The position numbers and the translations under genes are program-made. From Hyphomicrobiaceae bacterium (lineage in GTDB: Bacteria > Pseudomonadota > Alphaproteobacteria > Rhizobiales > Hyphomicrobiaceae), in the NCBI GenBank assembly GCA_022844225.1, contig JALHMC010000001.1, positions 62,001 to 126,000 of the forward strand: DNA of 64,000 nt, given 5' to 3'. The notes under the pieces were generated by a model. It searched no databases and was not told the origin of the DNA. It worked only from the letters and a program-made list of their open reading frames with translations. Below, one piece after another: positions 1 through 8,063 of the stretch; within the stretch, counting starts at the first letter, position 1; the number at the start of each line of letters is the position of its first letter.

Positions 1-1
1 G

Positions 2-589
2 AACGGCGCGCACACCGTCGACGATCACGAAGCGTCCGGCAGTCACGTGCTCGGCGCCTCGAGACCCGCCCTCAACCCAAAATACTCGTGCCCGTCCGCC
101 ACGATCCTACCGCTCACAGCGGATCGCGCCACACTCGAGTCCAAAATCGATGCGCTGACCACGGGTGGCTGGACGGCCGGCCACATCGGCCTTGCTTGGG
201 GCTGGTACGTTCTCAGCGAGAGTTGGAAAGACCTCTGGCCGGCTGAAAGCAAGCCGCGACATGACGACCCCAACGTGATCAAGGTTGTTCTCATGATGAC
301 CGACGGCGAGTTCAATACGAGCTATCTGCCGGGTGTCGGGTTCAACTCCAGCAACGTCAATCAGCCAAACAGCTCGCCGCACCAAGCCAAGCGGCTGTGC
401 AGCAACATGAAATCCGAGAACGTCATCGTTTACTCGGTCGCCTTCCAGGCCCCCCCGGAGGCAGAGTCGCTACTGCGTGATTGCGCGACGTCGTCCAGCC
501 ACTACTTCCCGGCCTCGTCCAACGCAGAGCTGTTTGCGGCCTTCCGCACCATTTCCGAGCGGCTTGCCGCGTTGCGCCTGTCGAAATAG
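2..589 (+). CDS. TadG-like von Willebrand factor A domain protein, 3' part only
   Basis: This is the C-terminal 195 residues of a larger protein; the frame is open back to the window edge, so the true start lies outside. The internal GTG at 47 is not a credible start. Visible are a GGWTAGHIGLAWGW stretch and VVLMMTDGEFN, whose TDG matches the third metal-ion (MIDAS) motif of vWA domains. The block ending in FRTISERLAALRLSK is typical of the TadG/TadE-type pilus-assembly proteins of alphaproteobacteria, which carry an N-terminal membrane anchor and an extracytoplasmic vWA domain. The role is inferred as surface adhesion or Flp-pilus-related. It converges on the kinase gene, with only 44 bases between the stops. 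The family is well supported; the exact function is not. Confidence 0.8.
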   Translation, partial: NGAHTVDDHEASGSHVLGASRPALNPKYSCPSATILPLTADRATLESKIDALTTGGWTAGHIGLAWGWYVLSESWKDLWPAESKPRHDDPNVIKVVLMMTDGEFNTSYLPGVGFNSSNVNQPNSSPHQAKRLCSNMKSENVIVYSVAFQAPPEAESLLRDCATSSSHYFPASSNAELFAAFRTISERLAALRLSK

Positions 590-633
590 CCGGCGGCGGC
601 CACACCAGTCATCGCCGAGCCCGGCCGGAAATC

Positions 634-3600
634 TCAGAATGCCGGAACGCGGACACTCGTCCCGCCACCGCCCCCACCACCGGACGGCGCTCGCCGCTCG
701 GTCGGCCGGCTGCGCTCCCGTTGCCTCTCCGCTGGCGGATCTCGCCTGACGCGCTGTGGCCGCGGCTCGGCCTTTTCCTCACGCACTGGCGCCTGGATGC
801 GGGGTTTCGGCAAAGCCACCGCCGCAGGTTGAGCTACGGGTGCGCGTGCCGCCGGGGGTACGACGAGGCTCGCCGGAAGCAGCCACTGACGCACGATGCC
901 GTCCTCGCCCGCCGCGACGACACTCGTCCCGTCGGCGCTCAGCACGGCTGCATGCAAGGCACGGTCTGAACCCGCAAAGGTCGCCACGCGCTCGCCATCG
1001 CTCACGCGCCAGACGTCGACGGAGCCATCGGCGCCCGCGCCCGCGACGAGAGCACCCGTCGCGGAGAACACGAGACCCCGCACGACGCCGCCGGTGGCGC
1101 GCAGGCGTCCGATTTCCGTGCCTGAAGTGGCGTTCCACAACCGCACTGTACCGTCCGAGCTGGCGCTGGCGACCGTATCGCCCTCGGGCGCCACCGCGAT
1201 CGCCAGAATTTCACCCGTGTGTCCGACGAATCGTGCCGCATCGCGGGTGACGCTGCCATCACTTGGGATCCAGCCTTCGATCACGAAGCCGCTCGGACCC
1301 TGTCCGAGGCCTGCGAAGATCACCCTGCCGTCGCCAGAAAACGCTGCCGCGGTCACCACAGAGATGCCGGCCTTGCCGCCCGACATCAGCGTCTGACCGG
1401 CTTCGGGGTCGACGATCGACCAGGCCCCGGAGGCATGGAGGGCCACCACTCGCGTCGGCGTCCGATAATGGACCGCGACGACTGGCGATTGGCCTTCGAT
1501 CGTACGCAACAGCGCGCCGGACCGGGCATCCCAGATCCGGATATGTCCCTGCCGTGAGCCACTCACGATGCGGGTCTCGTCCGGCGACGCGGAAACGGCG
1601 GTGATCGGTGCCCCATCCCGTTCCGCGAAAGGGGCCACAGCGTTTGTACCTGGGTTCCAGAGGTGCAGCCGTCCGTCCGTTCCCCCTGCCAGAACGTGCC
1701 CGTTGATCATGGCGAGCTTTTGGATGAGTGACCCGCCATCTCCGGCAGCAGATTCCAGCACGACCTGGCGTGCGGGCACGTCACGAGACGGTGTCGGTCG
1801 ACCGCTGGGCTGAAGCCCTTCTCCCCCGGCGGCGCGTTGACTGTCGACGGCGGCCGCGGCGCTGGCAACACGCTGACGCGCCTCCTCGGCCTGACGCCGG
1901 GCCGCTTCTTCCAACTGCCGCTGACGCGCCGCTTCTGCAAGCCGGGCCGCCTCGCGTTGACGCGCCTCCTCGGCCTGACGGCGGGCCGCTTCTTCCTGCT
2001 GCTGCTGGCGCGCCACTTCGGCCAAGCGGGCTGCCTCGCGTTGACGCGCCTCCTCGGCCTGACGACGGGCCGCTTCTTCCTGCTGCTGCTGGCGCGCCAC
2101 GTCCGCCAGCCGGGCCGCCTCGCGTTGACGCGCCTCCTCGGCCTGACGCCGGGCCGCTTCTTCCTGCTGTTGCTGGCGCGCCACGTCCGCCAGCCGGGCC
2201 GCCTCACGCTGACGTGCCTCCTCGGCCTGACGGCGCGCTGCTTCTTCCTGCTGCTGCTGTCGCGCCACTTCGGCCAACCGGGCCACCTCGCGTTGACGCG
2301 CCTCCTCGGCCTGACGGCGGGCGGCTTCTTCCTGCTGCTGGCGCGCCACTTCGGCCAAGCGGGCTGCCTCGCGTTGACGCGCCTCCTCGGCCTGACGGCG
2401 GGCCGCTTCTTCCTGCTGCTGACGCGCCACTTCCGCCAGCCGGGCCGCCTCGCGTTGACGCGCCTCCTCGGCCTGACGACGGGCCGCTTCTTCCTGCTGC
2501 TGCTGGCGCGCCACGTCCGCCAGCCGGGCCGTCTCGCGTTGACGCGCCTCCTCGGCTTGACGCCGGGCCGCTTCTTCCTGCTGCTGCTGCTGGCGCGCCA
2601 CGTCCGCCAGCCGGGCCGCCTCGCGTTGACGCGCCTCCTCGGCCTGACGCCGGGCCGCTTCTTCCTGCTGCTGATGCGCCACGTCCGCCAGCCGAGCCGC
2701 CTCGCGCTGACGAGCCTGCTCGGACTGGCGCTCGACCTCGATCCGCGCCGCGCCGGATGCCGATTGGTCATTCACGCGACCGGGAGTGGTCGCGGGTGTG
2801 ACCGTAAGCTCAGAGATCGGCGTTCGCCGGGCTGAGACATCGGAGTCGAAGGCGAACAGCATACTCGCTCCGAGCAGCAAGGCGCCCACGCCCAGCACGG
2901 CGGCGCCTCTGGGGCTGAGCGCAAGATCGGCGGCGCGGGAGCCCAACGACTGGGACGCCACACTGCCCGTCGCCCCAGACGGCGGCGCTACCGACACGAC
3001 GTCCGGATCAAAATCCGGCCGCGCGGACGTCGAGCGGGGAGCAGATTGCGACGTGCCGCGGGGCGCTGACGGAGCGCGCGGGCCGGATTGCAGACGGGGC
3101 GACGACTGGCGCGGCGATGATCTCGGCTCCGATCGGGCAACGCCTGCACCAGATCGCGGCGACGATGTCGGTATCCTGATGCCACCCGAGACACTGTCGA
3201 GGAACCCATCGCCCCCTTCGGGATACCATCCGGGCTCGGCTCCCTGGAACAGCATCTCGCGCCATTCGGCCACCGACTGGGGACGATTGCGAGGATGCAG
3301 GCGCATGGCCGCATCGATCGCCGCCAGGAACTCAGGGCGATACCCCCCCTGCGCCCCCTCCATGGCCGGCATCATGCCGTCCTCGAGCATGCGGGCCGTC
3401 GCCTCGGTCGGCACTTTTCCCGTAACCGCGAGATAAATCGTAGCGCCAAGCGAATAGATGTCCGTCCAGGGACCCTGAGAGCGCACGTCGCTCGAGTATT
3501 GCTCTTGCGGCGAGTAGCCTTGCTTGACGACCCCCGTGAGGGTGCCGCTCATGTGCGTGACGACCCGTCGAGAGGCGCCGAAGTCGAGCAGCACCGGCGT

Positions 3601-4113
3601 TCCGTCGACGCGCACGATGATGTTGTCGGGCGCGATGTCACGATGCAGGAAATCGGAGCGGTGCATCATCTCGATGGCATCGAGCAGAGGCCACAACAAG
3701 CGATCCAGCTCGGCTTGCCGGGGGGGCCGATTCAAGCCCTGGAGCCAAACCTTAAGGCTCGGCCCGCTCTCGAACCGCATCACCATGTAGGCAGTGCCGT
3801 GGGTCTCGAAGACGCTGATGACCCTCACGATCGCAGGGTGATCAAATTGAGCCAGCGTCCGCGCCTCTCGCAGAAAGCTCGAGCGGAGGCGATCGAAAAG
3901 TGTGCGGTCACCGTCGGTCCGCGGGCGTACACTAAGCGTACTGTCGCGCATGCCGAACTGAGCGGGATAGTACTCTTTCACGGCGACGGGAGCGGCGAGG
4001 CCGAGGTCGAACGCCTGGTAGGTGATGCCGAAGCCACCAGCACCGATCACCCGATCGATGCGGTACTTACGGTCGAGCACCGTGCCCGTTTTCAAAACCT
4101 CGCGGTAGTCCAT
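634..4113 (-). CDS. Membrane Ser/Thr protein kinase with repeat coiled coil and WD40 propeller
   Basis: The protein has 1159 residues. The kinase domain is at about 17-290: glycine loop GAGGFG (24-29), lysine K46, helix-C glutamate E83, catalytic loop HRDIAPDN (157-164) and DFG (177-179). The catalytic loop has Ala where most kinases have Lys; I recall the same HRDIAPDN form in other proteobacterial kinases. A Ser/Pro/Arg-rich linker follows, then one membrane helix (about 400-420), so the kinase is predicted cytoplasmic. Next comes a charged alanine/glutamine-rich coiled coil of about ten 27-29-residue repeats. Five or more WD40-like blades (about 760-1080) and a basic Gly-rich tail end the protein. 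Everything after the helix should be periplasmic. It probably phosphorylates cytoplasmic targets in response to a signal sensed outside; substrates are unknown. It converges on the vWA gene. Confidence 0.88.
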   Translation of the reverse strand: MDYREVLKTGTVLDRKYRIDRVIGAGGFGITYQAFDLGLAAPVAVKEYYPAQFGMRDSTLSVRPRTDGDRTLFDRLRSSFLREARTLAQFDHPAIVRVISVFETHGTAYMVMRFESGPSLKVWLQGLNRPPRQAELDRLLWPLLDAIEMMHRSDFLHRDIAPDNIIVRVDGTPVLLDFGASRRVVTHMSGTLTGVVKQGYSPQEQYSSDVRSQGPWTDIYSLGATIYLAVTGKVPTEATARMLEDGMMPAMEGAQGGYRPEFLAAIDAAMRLHPRNRPQSVAEWREMLFQGAEPGWYPEGGDGFLDSVSGGIRIPTSSPRSGAGVARSEPRSSPRQSSPRLQSGPRAPSAPRGTSQSAPRSTSARPDFDPDVVSVAPPSGATGSVASQSLGSRAADLALSPRGAAVLGVGALLLGASMLFAFDSDVSARRTPISELTVTPATTPGRVNDQSASGAARIEVERQSEQARQREAARLADVAHQQQEEAARRQAEEARQREAARLADVARQQQQQEEAARRQAEEARQRETARLADVARQQQQEEAARRQAEEARQREAARLAEVARQQQEEAARRQAEEARQREAARLAEVARQQQEEAARRQAEEARQREVARLAEVARQQQQEEAARRQAEEARQREAARLADVARQQQQEEAARRQAEEARQREAARLADVARQQQQEEAARRQAEEARQREAARLAEVARQQQQEEAARRQAEEARQREAARLAEAARQRQLEEAARRQAEEARQRVASAAAAVDSQRAAGGEGLQPSGRPTPSRDVPARQVVLESAAGDGGSLIQKLAMINGHVLAGGTDGRLHLWNPGTNAVAPFAERDGAPITAVSASPDETRIVSGSRQGHIRIWDARSGALLRTIEGQSPVVAVHYRTPTRVVALHASGAWSIVDPEAGQTLMSGGKAGISVVTAAAFSGDGRVIFAGLGQGPSGFVIEGWIPSDGSVTRDAARFVGHTGEILAIAVAPEGDTVASASSDGTVRLWNATSGTEIGRLRATGGVVRGLVFSATGALVAGAGADGSVDVWRVSDGERVATFAGSDRALHAAVLSADGTSVVAAGEDGIVRQWLLPASLVVPPAARAPVAQPAAVALPKPRIQAPVREEKAEPRPQRVRRDPPAERQRERSRPTERRAPSGGGGGGGTSVRVPAF
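1868..2740 (-). repeat. In-frame tandem repeat of about 84 bp, roughly ten units, inside the kinase gene
   Basis: The unit encodes EEARQREAARLA(D/E)VARQ followed by two to four Gln and EEAARRQA. Units differ mainly in the number of CAG/CAA glutamine codons, giving 81-, 84- or 87-base lengths, and in the D/E choice. Length changes are in multiples of three, so the frame survives. The translated pattern is a long alpha-helical coiled coil. The repeat also creates long open frames on the opposite strand that are artefacts. Confidence 0.92.
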
Positions 4114-4174
4114 GCCTCGATGCTCTTCGATGCGAAATCAGGGGCGTCGTTACCCGGCGTGGTGCGGCCAAAAG

Positions 4175-4188
4175 GATGATAGATCATC
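4175..4188. promoter_or_regulatory. Palindrome upstream of the kinase gene, possible operator
   Basis: GATGAT-AG-ATCATC is a perfect 6-base inverted repeat lying 62-75 bases upstream of the kinase start. The position fits an operator or promoter-overlapping site, but I recognise no regulator for it and no clear -35/-10 pair. Confidence 0.3.
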
Positions 4189-4431
4189 TCGCGGCCATCC
4201 GCGAGTTATTTCGGACCGTTTTGGTTCGTAATTTGCAGCCCTCACTACGATGTGATCATGGGACCCGGACAAACCCACCGAAATGAAGTCTCATCTTACA
4301 GTATGTGACAATTGGGGGCGACTGGGTCCACGCAACGTCGTTGACCTGCGCAACCGGTCCGTATGTGGAGCCGGCAGTTGATTCTGGCACCAACATCCAG
4401 AGCGCTGCGCAGGAGTTAAGTCAAAACGAGC

Positions 4432-4445
4432 TTGAGAGAGATCAA
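4432..4445. promoter_or_regulatory. FixK/FNR-type box upstream of the universal stress protein
   Basis: The 14-mer TTGAGAGAGATCAA matches the TTGA-N6-TCAA consensus of the FixK/FnrL/FnrN family exactly, and the symmetry extends one more base to CTTGA...TCAAG. It lies 124 bases before the chosen start of the stress-protein gene. Universal stress proteins are common targets of these oxygen-responsive activators. I see no strong -10 at the ideal distance, so direct activation is inferred. Confidence 0.6.
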
Positions 4446-4568
4446 GGGCGACGGCTACATGAGATGCGATTGGCACACTTCCGTGTCGGGTGCGCCTCAT
4501 GAAGCTTGCTTGGGGGGCGCATGCGCCCTCCGGCGAGCCGGCGATGGTGCGAACGAGGAGACAAGGCG

Positions 4569-5405
4569 ATGACCTATAAGACGATCCTGGTGCACCTCAA
4601 CGACGAGCGCCGAGTTGCCGGCCTCATCGACGCCGCGACTTCACTCGGCCAGCGCTACGACGCGCATGTGATCGCGCTCTACGTCATGCCGCCGGTCCCC
4701 ACCTACGGGCCGACGGCCTTCGGTGCCGGCTATATCCAGAGCGCGCTGCAGACCTTTCGCGATGAGGCGGATCGGGTGCGCAAGGCCTTCGAGAGCGCGT
4801 GTCGCGGCCGGCCGATCATCCCGGAATGGCGCCTCGTCGAACCCGGCGAGCGAAACGTGGCCGATTGCATCGTCGAGCAGGGCCGCTGCGCCGACCTGAT
4901 CATCATCGGCCAACGGGACCGCAACTTCGACTTCTCGAGTGTGCTCGACGTCCCGGAGCGGATCATCATCGAGAGTGGCCGGCCCGTTCTCGTGATCCCC
5001 AACGCCGGCCGCTTCCCCAAGATCGGAGAAAGGATCACGATCGCCTGGCATGCGCGGCGCGAAGCGACCCGAGCCGTGTTCGACGCGTTGCCGCTGCTCC
5101 AGCAAGCCGAGCGAGTGCGGATCGTCTGGGTAAATCCCCAGGATGAGCGTGCAATGGCACGGGATCTGCCGGGTGCCGAGATCGCTGCCACACTCGCGAG
5201 GCACGGCGTGAAGTGCGAGACCGCGACCGCGGTATCACGCGAGATCGGCGTCGGTGACGTGATCCTTTCGGGGTTGACGGACGACGCTGCCGACCTCCTG
5301 GTGATGGGGGCCTGGGGGCACTCGCGGATGCGGGAGTTGGTTTTCGGCGGTGCAACGCGCCACATCCTCGAGCACATGACAGTACCCGTTCTGATGTCGC
5401 ATTGA
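4569..5405 (+). CDS. Universal stress protein, two tandem UspA domains
   Basis: The product has 278 residues with two UspA folds. The first starts MTYKTILVHLNDERR and ends near PVLVIPNAG; the second starts RITIAWHARREATRA and ends with LLVMGAWGHSRMRELVFGGATRHILEHMTVPVLMSH, which contains the G-x9-G-(S/T) nucleotide-binding type motif. I chose ATG 4569 over the upstream in-frame start at 4506 because GAGGAG sits 9-14 bases ahead and the conserved MxYKTIL opening begins there. Double-domain UspA proteins act as cytoplasmic stress and energy-limitation factors. A perfect FixK/FNR-type box lies upstream, which suggests induction under low oxygen. Confidence 0.9.
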   Translation: MTYKTILVHLNDERRVAGLIDAATSLGQRYDAHVIALYVMPPVPTYGPTAFGAGYIQSALQTFRDEADRVRKAFESACRGRPIIPEWRLVEPGERNVADCIVEQGRCADLIIIGQRDRNFDFSSVLDVPERIIIESGRPVLVIPNAGRFPKIGERITIAWHARREATRAVFDALPLLQQAERVRIVWVNPQDERAMARDLPGAEIAATLARHGVKCETATAVSREIGVGDVILSGLTDDAADLLVMGAWGHSRMRELVFGGATRHILEHMTVPVLMSH

Positions 5406-5565
5406 AGGTCGCGCACGCAACGAGAGTTGCAGCCGCAGCCACGGCCGGCGCCATCGTCGGTGGCCGCCGTGATTGCGTCGCGACCGGCCGTCGTGACGCT
5501 GGTTCGCTAATCAAATCACCCCGACGTCGCGCCAGCTAGCGCGACGCACGTACTTCGCACCGGCC

Positions 5566-6939
5566 TTAAGGTGCCAGCATCGGCGGCGGCGGCGGGGGAG
5601 CATCGGGATCGTGCTCGCGATCGCTGCTCAGCTCCCTGAGGCCGTCTTTACCGTAGACGTCCGGCCGGAACTCAGCGTTGCCACTCTCGTCGGCCCAGGC
5701 TGTCACATAGATGAAGTGGACGGGAACCGGCCGCGACAGTGTGATGTCAACCGGCGTACCCCCGGCAATGATCTCGTCGACCCGACGACGATCCATTCCC
5801 GGTTCGTCCTTGGCGAGCCAGGCCGCGAGGTCGAACACGTCCTGCACGCGGACACAACCGGCGCTGAACGCGCGCTGTGCGCGGGCGAACAAGGGCTTCA
5901 TCGGCGTATCGTGCATATAGACGCCGTGCTCGTTCGGCATGTCGAGGCGCACCAGGCCGAGCGCATTCTGCGGCCCGGGATCCTGCCTGAGCTTGGTCGT
6001 CGCTGGATCGAAGCTCGCCCAGTCGATCCGCGTAGCATCGATCTCGGGACCATTGAAATTCCCGCTCAACACGCGAATCTGTTCCTTGCCGAGGTACTCC
6101 GGCTCCTTGACCAGTCGCGGCGCGACATCGAGCTTGGCAATGCTGTCGGGCACGCGCCAGTACGGAAAGAAATTCAACGCCCTGACAGAAGCCCTGACCA
6201 CAGGCGTCTCACGACCGGGCCGCCCGGCGATCACCCGGTGCCGCAAGGCGACCTTCCCGCCCTCCACGGCCTCGAGCTGATAGCCTGGCACATTGACCAG
6301 GACATATCGATCTTCGCGCAGTGCACCGTTGTCGAGAAGAGCAGCGAGCCGATCATAATTGAGCTTGATCTGTGCCATCCGCGCCTGCGCCGGCACGTTC
6401 ATGGCGGCGATCGTGCCACGATCGATGCGGCCGGACACAGCGAGGCCATGTCGCTGCTGAAAACGGCGCACTGCGGCCTCGAGCTCGCCGTCGAACGTGA
6501 AGTTCTGAAATGAGTCGCTGCGCCTCAGCTCGCCAGTCGCTCTGAGGCGCTGGCGCACGATCGGCACACGATCGTCGTCGTCGCCGGGCCGGATCATCCG
6601 CGAAGTGGGAATCGCGGGCCAACCACCGCGCTGCGCGATCGCCTTGTAGCGTCCATAGGCGAGATCCATCGCCTTCAGCATTGCCTCGCTGCGAAGCGGC
6701 TGATCACCGGTGCGCAGGTCGTCAGGCGGAGTCTCCTGCTGTGGCCGGCCCGGAGGCTGGCGCTCCAGGGACGACGTCGTCGTCGGCAACCCGAAAATCT
6801 TGTTGGCCCATTCCATCTGGGCCTGTGCGGAGGAGACGCCTGTCGTCAGGACGGCGAGTGCCGCAATCAACGTCGAGCGCGCGCTCGAGCAAACGGCCCG
6901 TCCACAGGCTCCCGATGCGTCTCGTCCCAAGCTCATCAT
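5566..6939 (-). CDS. Periplasmic L,D-transpeptidase (YcbB/YkuD type) with peptidoglycan-binding domain
   Basis: The protein has 457 residues. A signal peptide ends around AQAQ. A peptidoglycan-binding domain follows (FDGELEAAVRRFQQRHGLAVSGRIDRGT), then a YcbB-like region and the YkuD catalytic domain. The active-site signature is YMHDTP...RAFSAGCVRV, with catalytic Cys near 362. These enzymes make 3-3 cross-links between meso-diaminopimelate residues of peptidoglycan or attach proteins to it, and are widespread in Rhizobiales. The tail is acidic with a polyproline run before the stop. The gene converges on the stress protein and diverges from the crotonase gene. Confidence 0.92.
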   Translation of the reverse strand: MMSLGRDASGACGRAVCSSARSTLIAALAVLTTGVSSAQAQMEWANKIFGLPTTTSSLERQPPGRPQQETPPDDLRTGDQPLRSEAMLKAMDLAYGRYKAIAQRGGWPAIPTSRMIRPGDDDDRVPIVRQRLRATGELRRSDSFQNFTFDGELEAAVRRFQQRHGLAVSGRIDRGTIAAMNVPAQARMAQIKLNYDRLAALLDNGALREDRYVLVNVPGYQLEAVEGGKVALRHRVIAGRPGRETPVVRASVRALNFFPYWRVPDSIAKLDVAPRLVKEPEYLGKEQIRVLSGNFNGPEIDATRIDWASFDPATTKLRQDPGPQNALGLVRLDMPNEHGVYMHDTPMKPLFARAQRAFSAGCVRVQDVFDLAAWLAKDEPGMDRRRVDEIIAGGTPVDITLSRPVPVHFIYVTAWADESGNAEFRPDVYGKDGLRELSSDREHDPDAPPPPPPMLAP

Positions 6940-7200
6940 GCCCCCGTTCCGGCCGATCAGCCGACAATCCTTCAGGCCCGATTCGCGCGCGAAGCACGAT
7001 CGGGGCCGTTAGACGCACTATTTGCGGCCATCGTGTGGTGGTACCGCTGTCTCTTCCAACCTCCTATAGTGCGTCGCCCTCCGATGCCAAACACTCTCCG
7101 GTGAAGGACCGTTCTCTGCCGTGAGCATGATGCCACACCCGGACCCTGCTCTCCCGCGCCGCACCATTGTTTCGACACCCCGAACCAGACGGAGCCCGAC

Positions 7201-7995
7201 ATGACCGCCCCTGCCATCCTGACCAACCTCGACAGCCGCGGCGTCGCGACCGTGACCTTCAATCGCCCCGAGGTGAACAACGCCTATAACGAGGAATTCA
7301 TTCAGGGCGTTCTCAAGGGACTCGACGCTCTCGGCAACGAGAAAGGTTTGCGCGCCGTCGTCATCAAGGGTAACGGCCGCCACTTCCAGGCTGGCGCCGA
7401 TCTCAAGTGGATCAACTCGGTGCGCCCCAAGAGCCCTGAGGAGAACCGCGAGGTCTCGCGCGCCACCGCCGAAGCGGTCGACAGGCTCAACCGCTGCCCC
7501 GTGCCCGTCGTCGCTCTCGTCCACGGCGGCTGCTTCGGCGGCGGCACCGGCATCGTCTCCGCTTGCGATGTCGTGATTGCTGCCGACAACTCCATTTTCT
7601 CGATTTCCGAAGTCCGCTGGGGACTTCACGCAGCGATCATCGTGCCGCACCTCAATGATGCCATGGGGATGCGGCAGGTCCGCCGCTATGCCATCACCGG
7701 TGAGCGGTTCGGCGCCGAGGAAGCTCGCCGCATCGGGCTGGTGCACGAGGTCGTTGCGCTCGACGGTCTGGAGGCGCGTGGCGCCGAGATCGTGGCCCAG
7801 ATCCTCGAGAACTCGCCGAGCGCGATGACCAAGACCAAGCAGCACATCCTGGAAAGCGCCTGGGGCGGCTTCGATCGCGCCACGCTCGACAAGTTGATCG
7901 ACAGCCATTCCGAGGCTCGCCAGACGGCTGAGGCCGCCGAGGGCCTCGCCTCGTTCGCCGAGAAGCGGCGCGCCGCCTGGGCACCGAAGGTCTGA
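7201..7995 (+). CDS. Enoyl-CoA hydratase/isomerase (crotonase family)
   Basis: The product has 264 residues, the usual family length. The oxyanion-hole segments are visible as FQAGADLKW and HGGCFGGGTG. The second catalytic position is in FSISEVRWG, which keeps a Glu. The first catalytic glutamate of classical crotonase falls in the GGGTG stretch and is absent. This pattern, with SEVR(W/L)G, resembles methylglutaconyl-CoA or isohexenylglutaconyl-CoA hydratases of leucine and terpenoid breakdown rather than beta-oxidation crotonase. No carboxylase or lyase partner is adjacent, so the substrate is uncertain. The gene stands alone, converging on hemA. Confidence 0.88.
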   Translation: MTAPAILTNLDSRGVATVTFNRPEVNNAYNEEFIQGVLKGLDALGNEKGLRAVVIKGNGRHFQAGADLKWINSVRPKSPEENREVSRATAEAVDRLNRCPVPVVALVHGGCFGGGTGIVSACDVVIAADNSIFSISEVRWGLHAAIIVPHLNDAMGMRQVRRYAITGERFGAEEARRIGLVHEVVALDGLEARGAEIVAQILENSPSAMTKTKQHILESAWGGFDRATLDKLIDSHSEARQTAEAAEGLASFAEKRRAAWAPKV

Positions 7996-8010
7996 ACGGA
8001 CTCATGACGA

Positions 8011-8034
8011 CGCCCGGCGCGCAGGCGCCGGGCG
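8011..8034. terminator. GC-rich hairpin between convergent crotonase and hemA genes
   Basis: A perfect 10-base-pair stem (CGCCCGGCGC / GCGCCGGGCG) closes a GCAG loop and lies 16 bases past the crotonase stop. There is no T-run on either side, so it is either a Rho-assisted or bidirectional end signal or an mRNA-stabilising hairpin. Confidence 0.55.
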
Positions 8035-8063
8035 CGATGCGCCTCTCCAACGTCAGTGGATAC

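Larger units (their letters stand above)
4114..4568. other. Intergenic region between the divergent kinase and stress-protein genes
   Basis: This 455-base gap contains no convincing gene; a 65-codon open frame at 4305-4502 has no ribosome site or recognisable sequence. It is richer in A/T than its surroundings at about 4195-4320. It holds the palindrome at 4175-4188 near the kinase start and the FixK/FNR-type box at 4432-4445 upstream of the stress-protein gene, both listed separately. Confidence 0.7.

Noticed and set aside
1868-2740. A regularly spaced repeat that could look like a CRISPR array
   Set aside because: There are no unique spacers: the whole unit repeats, in frame, within a coding sequence, and no cas genes are present.
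1707-2835. Three long open frames (up to 357 codons) on both strands across the kinase repeat, rich in Arg/Trp or Pro/Leu
   Set aside because: They arise because the 84-bp repeat is a multiple of three and has no stop in other frames; they have no ribosome site, and the kinase frame alone gives a coherent coiled coil between recognisable domains.
4344-4356. TTGACCTGCGCAA as a second FixK/FNR box upstream of the stress protein
   Set aside because: The spacer is five, not six, bases, so the half-sites are out of phase.
4305-4502. A 65-codon open frame upstream of the stress protein
   Set aside because: No ribosome site, no recognisable sequence, and it covers the FixK/FNR-type box.
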